64,000 bases of DNA from Pycnococcus provasolii (lineage: Eukaryota > Chlorophyta > Pseudoscourfieldiophyceae > Pseudoscourfieldiales > Pycnococcaceae), in contig OW568876.1 in NCBI GenBank assembly GCA_938743325.2, positions 434,001-498,000 on the forward strand, given 5' to 3'. A model generated the notes under the pieces. That model had not been told where the DNA came from. It worked only from the letters and a program-made list of their open reading frames with translations, and did not search any database. Every line of letters begins with the position of its first letter. Position 1 is the first letter of the stretch. A program made the position numbers and the translations under genes. Below are positions 25,339 through 34,069 of this stretch, piece by piece.

Positions 25339-28300
25339 TCAATTGTCGTCGTCGTCGTCGTCGTCGTCGTCGACAACCACCGGAGCCGCGCCTGACGTGC
25401 CTGCGCGGTCCGCCGCCACGCCGAGAACATTCTGGTATGAAGCGAGGTCCACGCCCTGAGCATTCAGCAGGTCGATCAGCGCACGTCGTGCCTCGCATAG
25501 CGGCGTGTTTAGGATGCGTGCCAGCTGCGCGCGAGCCCTTAGCATCTTCGAGTCAGGCTCCTCACACAGCTGCGCGTACGAGATGCGAACGCCCTTTTGC
25601 ACATCCGCTAGGGCGTTTTTCAGCTTCTTCGACACGGTCTCGGCAAGAGTCTTGACAAGTCCGGAAACCTCGCCGGCGCACGACTTCATCATTGTTGTTC
25701 GATTATTGTCGACGAAAGTTTCGAATGAATCTGCACGTCGGCGGTGGCTCCCACTGCCTACAAATGCATATCCCGTTTGGTATGCCGGTGTACAGAATGA
25801 TTTGATTTTCGGTGCTGCTGAGCGTGATGCCTCACGCTGGGCTTCTTGCGCATGAGCCTTGAAGCCGTCAATCTTCTCATCGAGGGTCGCCATCAGATTC
25901 GCAGGGATGACAAAGCGGCTGCTGCTACTCGCTCCTCCAGCCGACGACGTCGAGACATCTTGACCTAGAAGCATGCCGCGCACTGAATTGGAGACCTCCT
26001 CCGATACACCTTCACTCAGTTTTGCCGAAATGATGGTGTTTGCTGCATCGCCCACAGCTTTCAGGTGATCGTTCAGAGCAGAAGATGCCTCAGCCTTGGC
26101 GCTGTCGATTGCCTCGCCGAGCGACGAGGCGAACACCTTCTCCCATCCGGACGCTGCTGCGCTCATGATGGGCTCAGAAATCATTTCGTTGAAGTTGATA
26201 CGCCACTCACCAAGTCTTCGAAACGTAGCCTTGTAGGTGCTCCAATTGATTCCACCATTTTGAGGAGATTTGGACCAGCTCCTAACGATGGCGCTCACGC
26301 TCGCCTCGCCATCCGACGCTCCACGCTTCAGGGCCGATAGCACTGAGTCGTTGAGCTTCGCAGAAAGCTTGCTGTGAAAACGATTCGAAGCACCATTCAT
26401 CATTTCTCGGAGCTGCATTTCCTTCTTTACGATGGCCGCACGAATCTGAGGCCGGAGATTCTGGACGATGGCGCCTGCATTCTTACCTGCACCTGCGGAA
26501 TCCACGCTGTGCTGGCACATCTGATGCACTTGCAACAGGAACCCGGCGACACTCGCAGCATGTCTCCGAGCATGCACAGCTCTGCGGTCGAGTGTGCTCT
26601 CGCTAGCATGAGCCATTAGATTGGGGATTTGAGTCTCGTCCTCGGTCGACCACAGCCGTGCCACAGGCGCCGCCGATGCAGACGACGACGACGAACCGGC
26701 TCCGTGCGCGGTGCGTTTCAACCCGCGCAGTGCCTGGTAGTCCCTTGCGCTGACAGTAAAGACGGGCAGGTAAAATCGCTTGGCGATATCGTCGCGGTCG
26801 ACAACACCGCCGCTCGCAGCTTGCACCTCAGCGACGCCGTCCAAGAAGTCCTTTTGGATGCGCATTTTGCAGTACTTGTTGCGTCGATCTGCAGCCTCAG
26901 CGCGCGTCGACTCGGATAGACCAAAGTTCTGTGCAAGCTCAGATCCAAGCACCTCATCGGTTTGGGTTGCGATGAAGGCAAGTCCGCCGGCAGAAGCGCC
27001 GCCTTCGCCGGGCGCAGATGCCATGCCGTCCATGAATAGCATGCGCCGAAAAGTCGTGCCGAGGAGGTCCTTTGCGATGCGATCGTCAACAGCTCTCTTG
27101 ATGTTGCTCACGATCCACACACCGTCAGCATTGCGAAGGTACTCGCGCACCACCTTGTCTCGTGCGCTGTCAGAGTCGCCAACGCCAGGTGAGTCGACGA
27201 GCTCAAGACCACACTTCAGATTTGTCCACGCCGCAGATGCCATGCGCACCTGTTTGACGATCGGCCAAAAGGCGCCGCCTTCCTGAACTTCGTTGGACGA
27301 ATCAACGTATCGCTCCACGAGGCGACGGAGTTGGCCAGCCGTTGGTGCCCGGAGTGTTTTGCTCTGTCCGAGCAACCGCGTAACTCGCTGATCGCGCAGG
27401 AGCTTCGCGCGTAGCATAGGGACCATCATCGGCTTGTACACAGCGCGCCCGTTGCGGTACTCGCCTGTGGGAACCTGGCTGTGCGTGTACGTCTCTCCGT
27501 AAACGGCAAGGAGCTTGCAGAAAGACGCGTATTGTGGGCGCTCGGGGTCCATTGTGAGGTAGGCGCGACCTTCGTCGGTCTGCAACTCGCTGAGAAGTCC
27601 GTCGAGTTCGCTAATCCATGCATCTTGCGAAATGAAGTCGACGACTGCTTCGTACGGATTAGGGTCGTCGACGGGTATGCCGCGCGCGTGACGCAGTGTC
27701 ACTATAGCAGCTGTGGAGGCGCGCATTCCATTCGTCGGCAGAGCATCCGCTTCGTTGAGCATGGCGTTCAGCAGCGTACTTTTACCAGCTCCTGTGGCTC
27801 CACACACGACGACGCTGCTTATAGAAAGTTCGGTGAACTTTTTCAGCTTCTTCACCTCCTCCAAGTTTGCTTGGACGATTTCTTTCGAAGCGTAGTGGGG
27901 TTGGTCAAGCAGCGCAGACGCCACCTTCTTTGCTACCCACGTGTTTATGCCCACCGCGGCAGCCTCGGCGTTGAGCAGGTCATCCACCTCCTCCTCGGTG
28001 CGAACAGAGAGGGGCTTCTCGTGCATCGAAAGGTTGGCTTCCAGGGTCGCATCGTCGATGCCATTCGACGAGGGTGGTCGGTGCGGCTGCGCTGGAGCCG
28101 CTGGAGCCGTGTTGACAAATGGCGGTGCCATTGGCGCCTTGCCCTTCGGGTCGGCGGGCATCGCCGGCACCGGCGCCGGCGCCGGCGCCATGTCAGCGTG
28201 AGCGTCAACGTCTACAGCAGCTTGCGCTAGCATCGGCACGGCTGACACGGCGGTCGTCGTTGCGGCTGGCGGTGCGATTGAGGTGATGAGATTCGCGGCG

Positions 28301-29337
28301 GACGGCGGGTGCGTGGCATACGTCGTCCGAGCTGGCGCTGCCGCTGGAATGCTCGCCTGTGCCTTGCCAAAGTACTCGTCGAGACGCATCTTCAGTCTTC
28401 GTCGCGGCCCAAAAAGCTTGAGTCCAAAGACGTCACGCAGGTCGTCCTCCTCCATGGTTTTGAGTGTGTTTACGTCGATATCTTCCTGTGCAATCGCCAA
28501 ATCTATCTGCTCCGCGTACTTCATAGAGTCCAAGGGAGGTAAAAGCGAACGCACAAGATTTCGAGTCGCAGTGCTCTCCCCATCATCATCCGCACTAGCC
28601 CCATCTTCTTCTTCTTCGTCGTCGTCGTCAGCCGTTGAAGGCTTCTCTGCCGCCGTTGACTTTTTCTTTAGCGTCTTCTTCGCCTTTCCCGACGGAGGTG
28701 GCGGCGGAGGGGGAGCAGCGCCGTTCGCGTCATTCATCTCTTCGTCCTGCTCCTGCTCGTTCGCTTCCATCTCCGCTTGAAGTCTCGCCTGCTCAGCCTC
28801 AAACGCCTCAATGGCCGCATCCATTGGTAATTTTCCCGTGTCCTGGAACGCTTTGAGCGACTCGAGAGCTGCTTTCTGCATTTCCTCCGTCATTTGTTTC
28901 GACTTGGGCTGCGATAGATACCTCTCTTCGTCCCACGGCGTCATTTCCGACTTCACGTGAAATCCCCACGGGTACTTCTCTTCGCCGAAGTAGTGAACGA
29001 GAATCTTGTTCTTCGGACCTATTACGTTGTACCTCACGGGGTCGCATATGACGGAAGCGAAAACGTTTTTGCCGTGGCTAGTCAAGACGACGGTTCCCAA
29101 GTCCGTGCTGACATCAGCCTTGGCGTTCGCGCCGTCGCCTTGGTTTTTCGCCAGTTTCTTTCCCCCGCTACCGTTCCCCATCATGATTGAACGCTCGCCA
29201 TCATCCTGACCTTCAAGCTCTTCATCAGGTTTCACGGGTGGCTCCTCGACGACAAAAGAGGAATGTTTTCTCTTACCCAAGAGCACCACCGCACCAAGAG
29301 CAGAGGACATCAGAGCTGGCATGTCGGAGATCGGCAT
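25339..29337 (-). CDS. Large dynamin-like GTPase with PWWP-like and SAM domains (SLIP-GC-like)
   Basis: Predicted nuclear large GTPase, 1332 residues from ATG 29337 (upstream frame begins only with GTG). Order: basic N-terminus (LGKRKHS); PWWP-like module at about 91-141 (VFASVICDP, KILVHYFGEEKYPWGFH, PWDEE); Glu-rich coiled coil 150-200; Lys patch KAKKTLKKK; acidic run; SAM domain at 270-324 (MKYAEQIDLAIAQEDID, EEDDLRDVFGLKLFGPRRRL); Pro/Ala linker; GTPase with G1 GATGAGKS (513-520), G3 DSPGVGD (715-721), G4 TQTD (791-794); long helical C-terminus; tail PVVVD followed by Asp residues. The GTPase matches the SLIP-GC-type nuclear GTPases by motif wording (LPTNGMRA). It is head-to-head with a second, shorter paralogue. 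Substrate and partners unknown; chromatin association is inferred from PWWP. Confidence 0.85.
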   Translation of the reverse strand: MPISDMPALMSSALGAVVLLGKRKHSSFVVEEPPVKPDEELEGQDDGERSIMMGNGSGGKKLAKNQGDGANAKADVSTDLGTVVLTSHGKNVFASVICDPVRYNVIGPKNKILVHYFGEEKYPWGFHVKSEMTPWDEERYLSQPKSKQMTEEMQKAALESLKAFQDTGKLPMDAAIEAFEAEQARLQAEMEANEQEQDEEMNDANGAAPPPPPPPSGKAKKTLKKKSTAAEKPSTADDDDEEEEDGASADDDGESTATRNLVRSLLPPLDSMKYAEQIDLAIAQEDIDVNTLKTMEEDDLRDVFGLKLFGPRRRLKMRLDEYFGKAQASIPAAAPARTTYATHPPSAANLITSIAPPAATTTAVSAVPMLAQAAVDVDAHADMAPAPAPVPAMPADPKGKAPMAPPFVNTAPAAPAQPHRPPSSNGIDDATLEANLSMHEKPLSVRTEEEVDDLLNAEAAAVGINTWVAKKVASALLDQPHYASKEIVQANLEEVKKLKKFTELSISSVVVCGATGAGKSTLLNAMLNEADALPTNGMRASTAAIVTLRHARGIPVDDPNPYEAVVDFISQDAWISELDGLLSELQTDEGRAYLTMDPERPQYASFCKLLAVYGETYTHSQVPTGEYRNGRAVYKPMMVPMLRAKLLRDQRVTRLLGQSKTLRAPTAGQLRRLVERYVDSSNEVQEGGAFWPIVKQVRMASAAWTNLKCGLELVDSPGVGDSDSARDKVVREYLRNADGVWIVSNIKRAVDDRIAKDLLGTTFRRMLFMDGMASAPGEGGASAGGLAFIATQTDEVLGSELAQNFGLSESTRAEAADRRNKYCKMRIQKDFLDGVAEVQAASGGVVDRDDIAKRFYLPVFTVSARDYQALRGLKRTAHGAGSSSSSASAAPVARLWSTEDETQIPNLMAHASESTLDRRAVHARRHAASVAGFLLQVHQMCQHSVDSAGAGKNAGAIVQNLRPQIRAAIVKKEMQLREMMNGASNRFHSKLSAKLNDSVLSALKRGASDGEASVSAIVRSWSKSPQNGGINWSTYKATFRRLGEWRINFNEMISEPIMSAAASGWEKVFASSLGEAIDSAKAEASSALNDHLKAVGDAANTIISAKLSEGVSEEVSNSVRGMLLGQDVSTSSAGGASSSSRFVIPANLMATLDEKIDGFKAHAQEAQREASRSAAPKIKSFCTPAYQTGYAFVGSGSHRRRADSFETFVDNNRTTMMKSCAGEVSGLVKTLAETVSKKLKNALADVQKGVRISYAQLCEEPDSKMLRARAQLARILNTPLCEARRALIDLLNAQGVDLASYQNVLGVAADRAGTSGAAPVVVDDDDDDDDDN

Positions 29338-30010
29338 GTGTATGTATGTGTATGTAAAATAGCAGAAACCAAATATGTTGATGGGGACAAATCCTGCTGA
29401 TGCGGGACAAATAATGAAATAAATGACAGGGACAAGCGCGCGCGAAACGAGACTTGCAAAGCAGGCAAGGCAGGAGGGGCCCAAGGAACTCCAAGGCACT
29501 CTCGAAGCAGGTCCCAGAAGAATTCAGAGGCGTACCAAACGTCCGGCGAGTAAAAAAAGACCCCCCCTTGCACTCTCTCCTTGCACACCGGCCGCGAGCT
29601 TGCCAGAGCTTGCAAGAGTGTTTCTTGCAGGGACCCTTCGCGTTCGGGCTCTTGACCACCTTAATCAACGTGATGCAACACCGGCCGGTGTGCAACACAG
29701 CAACAGCAAGGCCGCAAGGGACCTGTGCATTTGTGCAAGGAATTAGGAGCGTGCGAGGGACCTGTGCAAGGGGGGGACATTTTTAATTTTTTTCTAAGGT
29801 AAGAATAGTCGGAGGTTTGGTAAAAGCAAGGCCGAAGCAAAGGGGGGAAGAATTCAGAGGCCTACCCGTACTGGCCGGATTGTTCCCACGTGTCGCCTAG
29901 AATTTCAAACCCATCCATCTTGGGAAAACCATCATCATTGGTCTGCGCGTCTTGTAATCTCTTGAGCCTCGCAAAGCTTGTTGCCCGTGTTTGCTTGTAG
30001 TCAGTCAGTC
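29338..30010. promoter_or_regulatory. Shared head-to-head promoter of the two GTPase genes
   Basis: A 673 bp region between the two ATGs. It contains related words on both flanks (AGAAGAATTCAGAGGC at 29516 and GAAGAATTCAGAGGCCTACC at 29847), a direct repeat of at least 15 bp. A G-run and T-run lie at 29768-29790. No third gene seen. Confidence 0.55.
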
Positions 30011-32398
30011 ATGATGGCTTGCACTCCTGGCATGCCCAGCCATGTTCACGAATGTTGTCTCTCACACGCTGACATCAACGGCGTCTTCGTGGACTTATTA
30101 TTCAAGAGAGAGGAGGGTGTCAGCAGCTTGTCAGGTGGTGGTAGGAACTTGGTCGTCAACAACAACGTTTCAAGAACCAAAGATTCACATTGTACAGGGA
30201 ACCAGCAAGAACCTCTTAACACATCTCAAATTAACTCCATGCTCGCACTAGCCTCCGACGAAGAACTCTGCGCCTCGTCGCTGGCCACAGCCTCGCCACA
30301 ACACCTGCTTGCACTTCTGCCTCGTGTCGAAAATAAACTTGTGGCTTTGAGAGTGTGGTCGCTCGTGAGGGCGGCGAAGACGACGCAAGGACGCTTGCGC
30401 GCTATGTGCTCTGAGACCAACGAGTGCGCGATCGCTGAAGCGCGAAAGCTCCAAGACGAAAATGTTGCTGATTCGGTAGCCTCAATAATCAGGAAAGTTG
30501 AAGGCATTCTTTTTGCTGTTTGGACTCTCGACGATGCGAGCGGCGTGACTGAGATTTTAAGCTTAAGCACGGAACCAAACGTCAGCCGCTTGTTGTGCCA
30601 AGTCTCCGTACTGACGCAGCTTCGCGGTGGATACGTGAATGACGGCACCGGCGACGTTGTCGTCGGTATTTTGGGTGCGACAGGCGCGGGCAAGTCGTCG
30701 CTCTTCAACGCCCTGCTGCTTGAGCGCAGCGTCCTTCCAACGTCTGGCGCACGCGCATGCACTGCAAGCGCGGTCGAGTTAGGCTTCAACGACAAATGGG
30801 CTGAAGACGCGGCAGCTGCCGTCGCGTGGGGAAGAGCAGCAGAAAAGGCACCATACGTGTGCACCGTCGAAACCATCTCAAAGGAGACTTGGAAAAGCGA
30901 GTGCGAAACTTTGCTCGGCAGTCTCAAGCGCAGCCAAGCAGACAACTCCATCCTGCCGCCCGCAGCTTCTGCATCGAGCGCCACCAAGGAGGCGTGGGAT
31001 AAAGTGCGGTCAGTCTATGGCACTGTCCTCGAGCCAACAGAGCTTGGCGAGGCATTGGAAGATGCATTGCATTTGAATTCCGAATTCCAATCTAGTGTTG
31101 GATCCACGCGCGTGCGCGAGGCGACGGATCGCGTGCGCAAAGCCTTGAGCCGCCGCTTCGTCGTGCAGGCTTGGACGGCTGAAGAGTGCCGGTTAAAGGT
31201 GCTTGAATACGTCGATAGTCCCACGGATGCGGCGAATGGGGCAATGTGGCCGCTCGTCTCGCGCGTGGAGGTTCTGGGACCGTGGATGTCGCTCGCATGT
31301 GGCGTGCGCCTCCTCGATACGCCGGGAATTGGTGATGGCAATGCTGCGAGAAGCGAGGTCGTGAAGGGCCATCTCGCGCGCGCCGACTCTGTACTGCTTG
31401 CGTCCAACTGTCGACGAGGTGTCGACGATGCTCACGTCGCGAAGTGGCTCAACGCAGACGTGAAGCGACTGCTTGCCGGAGCCGACTTGTGCGAGGAGGT
31501 GCCGAGGGGAAGCCTCGCTTTGTGCTTCACCCAGACGGACGTTCTCAATGTCGAAGAGGTTGTGGACAATCTGCGCCTGAAGCTGGATGACAATCTCTCG
31601 GCTGCTGAGCGCGCACGCCAATGCGCCCTGGCACGCAACGACTTTGTGAAAACGCGCGCGCTAAAGTCATTTCGAGAAAGCAGCAGGATCGCGACAGGAG
31701 GTAATGTAGACGCATCTGGGGACAAGACATGGCCGCTCGAGTGCTTCACTGTCAGTGCGGTCGACTACCAACGTCTTTCCGGTCTTCGCGATGCTGTGCA
31801 AGATGGCGAGCATGTTTTCGCCGAGCTGGAGGAGACACAGGTGCCGATGCTACAAAGTTGGCTCGTCGATACAACGAAGAGGATCCGAAACGCTTGGCGG
31901 AAACGCTCAGCATTACGCCGCATGAGCCTCACGCATTTGTCGGAGAATGTGCGAGAAGCGCTCAGTATCATGCGCCTCTCCCCAGCATCTCTCACAATGG
32001 GAAATCTTTTGCTCGGTGCTCAGGCACTCGCAGCGAAGAGAATGCAAGACGAGGAGGACTATGCAGAAGGTGGTGTGGAGAAATCAAGTGCAGGTGGCGG
32101 GGGGGCATCGTCATCAAAGAAGCCATGGCCCGCACGCAAGTCTTCGAACCAGAGGGTACCCACGATGATGGAGCGGCACTTGAAAAAGAATCAGCGAGCC
32201 GCGAATGCCTTACTTGCATTTAAAAAGAACCGAAACAGCACTGTCTTAGGCAATGCACTGTCACCACCATCGAGCAAGAAGCCGCGCATCGATAGCAGTG
32301 CAATTGGCACACGCGTCGAGACGGTTGACCTCACCGGCGATGATCTCACGTCACTGCCAAAAACATCGGAGCCCGTCGTCGTGGACCTCACCCTATAA
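30011..32398 (+). CDS. Dynamin-like GTPase, paralogue of the neighbouring gene (SLIP-GC-like)
   Basis: Large GTPase of 795 residues from ATG 30011. G1 is GATGAGKS (222-229), followed by LPTSGARACTASAVEL as switch I region; G3 is DTPGIGD (436-442); G4 is TQTD (507-510). Between G1 and G3 it shares with its neighbour the unusual block ending EYVDS...GAMWPLV..V, and after G3 the block SN-x-R-x-VDD. Unlike the neighbour it lacks PWWP and SAM modules; the first ~200 residues are helical. The C-terminus is basic (KKPRID) and ends with two VDLT motifs (772-775 and 791-794, the last as PVVVDLTL), which look like SUMO-interaction motifs. Probably arose by duplication and inversion. Function unknown. 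Confidence 0.83.
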   Translation: MMACTPGMPSHVHECCLSHADINGVFVDLLFKREEGVSSLSGGGRNLVVNNNVSRTKDSHCTGNQQEPLNTSQINSMLALASDEELCASSLATASPQHLLALLPRVENKLVALRVWSLVRAAKTTQGRLRAMCSETNECAIAEARKLQDENVADSVASIIRKVEGILFAVWTLDDASGVTEILSLSTEPNVSRLLCQVSVLTQLRGGYVNDGTGDVVVGILGATGAGKSSLFNALLLERSVLPTSGARACTASAVELGFNDKWAEDAAAAVAWGRAAEKAPYVCTVETISKETWKSECETLLGSLKRSQADNSILPPAASASSATKEAWDKVRSVYGTVLEPTELGEALEDALHLNSEFQSSVGSTRVREATDRVRKALSRRFVVQAWTAEECRLKVLEYVDSPTDAANGAMWPLVSRVEVLGPWMSLACGVRLLDTPGIGDGNAARSEVVKGHLARADSVLLASNCRRGVDDAHVAKWLNADVKRLLAGADLCEEVPRGSLALCFTQTDVLNVEEVVDNLRLKLDDNLSAAERARQCALARNDFVKTRALKSFRESSRIATGGNVDASGDKTWPLECFTVSAVDYQRLSGLRDAVQDGEHVFAELEETQVPMLQSWLVDTTKRIRNAWRKRSALRRMSLTHLSENVREALSIMRLSPASLTMGNLLLGAQALAAKRMQDEEDYAEGGVEKSSAGGGGASSSKKPWPARKSSNQRVPTMMERHLKKNQRAANALLAFKKNRNSTVLGNALSPPSSKKPRIDSSAIGTRVETVDLTGDDLTSLPKTSEPVVVDLTL

Positions 32399-32482
32399 AG
32401 ATTTGTTGTAAATTTCATGTATCCTCTCGACACATTCCCTAAAAAAAAGAAGGGAGAAAAAAAGGTGGTGGTGGTGGTGGGC

Positions 32483-33733
32483 TTACACGTTAACTTCCTT
32501 CTCAGCCGCCGCCTCCTCCTCCTCAGCCGCCTCCTCGTCCTCCTCGTCGTCCTCAGCCGCCTCCTCCTCGTCCTCCTCCTCATCACCAGCCTCCGTCGCC
32601 GCCTTCTTTTGCTTGTATTTGCTCGGTTTGCCGCCGCCTTCGTCGCTTTTCAACGAGCCCTTCTCAAAGGTTGGTGACAGCACCATCGCCATCTGGTTGC
32701 CAACCATCTTCGCTGCCATATCAATTTTGTACGAATCCTCCTCGAGCTCCTCTAGCATCCGATCAAACAGCCTCGTGCCATTCTCCTTGAAGTCCAACTC
32801 GCGGCCGCGAAATTGGCATACAATGCGAACCTTGTCGCCAGCCTTGAGAAACTTGATGGCACTTCGCAGGCGTACTTGATAATCGTGCTCCGCGATATTC
32901 GGGCGCAGCTTGAGCTCCTTCAGGTCCACCGCTGACTCGCGCTGCTTCTTGCGCTGCTCTTTCGCGCCCTTGGCGCGCTGAAACTTGAGCTTGCCATAGT
33001 CCATGATTTGGCACACTGGCGGGTCCGCATTCGGGCTGACGCACACGAGGTCGAGACCAGCCTCCTCAGCCATGTCTCGTGCCGTGTTGCTGCTGACGAT
33101 ACCCAGCTGTCCCTTGTCCGCGTCGAGCAAGCGCACTTCGGGGAATCTGATGTAGTCGTTGATCATGTCGTCCGGTTCCAAGTCAAGCTGTCGATATCCA
33201 CGACCACGCCCTCTTCCCCCTCCTCGTCCGCGTCCTCCTCCTCGCCCACGTCCTCGTCCGCGTCCTCCTCCTCGTCCGCGTCCACCACGAGCGGCGCATG
33301 TGACGTTGCGACGGTCTTGTGCCGTGCAACTCCTATTCTCATCAATGGACGTCCACGCCCGCGGCGCGATAGCTGGAACGACGGCACTGACTGACGCAAC
33401 CGCACACGACGTCGACACGGCACGTGTTGTTATTGTCGTTGAAGTTGAAGTTGAAGTTGATGCAGCAATCATCACATTGTTGTTGATGCGGTCCCTTCGA
33501 GAAGGGTAGAGCAACGCGGGGTGGAATCCTACGCCTACGACAAGGCGCTGACAAGGCGCAGTGTTATGATGAGGTCCCTGTGAAGTGGCAACACTACTAC
33601 TGACCCCCCGTGCACCATAAGCGCCGCCGCAACCGCGACCACCACCACCACCACCGCGACCACCACCACCTGTTCTGCGAGGATGCTGGCCTAAAGAAGC
33701 GCCGTGCCCTCGTCCGCCGCTCACTCGCATCAT
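32483..33733 (-). CDS. infC: Translation initiation factor IF-3, plastid type
   Basis: Organelle initiation factor that binds the small ribosomal subunit and proofreads start codon choice. From ATG 33733 the protein has 416 residues. A ~150-residue leader contains poly-Ser/Thr and an Arg-Gly array (GRGRGGGRGRG). The IF-3 N-domain shows EVRLLDADKGQLGIVSSNTA and PPVCQIMDYGKLKFQ; the C-domain shows KELKLRPNIAEHDYQVRLRSA, KVRIVCQFRGREL and the final KMVGNQMAMVLSP. The tail is strongly acidic (Glu/Asp/Ala runs), as in plastid IF-3 of algae. It is converged upon by GTPase 2 (84 bp between stops) and lies in tandem upstream of Rsm22. Confidence 0.93.
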   Translation of the reverse strand: MMRVSGGRGHGASLGQHPRRTGGGGRGGGGGGRGCGGAYGARGVSSSVATSQGPHHNTAPCQRLVVGVGFHPALLYPSRRDRINNNVMIAASTSTSTSTTITTRAVSTSCAVASVSAVVPAIAPRAWTSIDENRSCTAQDRRNVTCAARGGRGRGGGRGRGRGRGGGRGRGGGRGRGRGYRQLDLEPDDMINDYIRFPEVRLLDADKGQLGIVSSNTARDMAEEAGLDLVCVSPNADPPVCQIMDYGKLKFQRAKGAKEQRKKQRESAVDLKELKLRPNIAEHDYQVRLRSAIKFLKAGDKVRIVCQFRGRELDFKENGTRLFDRMLEELEEDSYKIDMAAKMVGNQMAMVLSPTFEKGSLKSDEGGGKPSKYKQKKAATEAGDEEEDEEEAAEDDEEDEEAAEEEEAAAEKEVNV

Positions 33734-34069
33734 ACTGTGTTCGAACACGGAGGCTGAGAATGAGAATGAGAATGACGCTGCGAGGCTTTTGACGCGACGG
33801 CGGGACCCGCGGGGTGACGGAAACCTCCAAACCAGGTTCAGGAAGGAAATTGGATAAGAAGAACATCAGGGGCAAGTCCGGAGGGGATACCGGTTTCCCA
33901 AATTAGTACTTAGGAAGTACCAGAAGTCTAAACAAAAGGATTAGCAGGGCACCGATGATGGGACGTCTGATTATTCGGGTTTGGGTGATGCATATATATA
34001 ACATCATAGTGGTAGGCATGGTGATGTTTGATAAGTGATGTACAAAATAATAGCTAGTCACATACATTA
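33734..34069. other. Intergenic IF-3/Rsm22
   Basis: Spacer between tandem minus-strand genes with a TATATATA patch at about 33992-33999 on the + strand. No gene seen. Confidence 0.45.
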
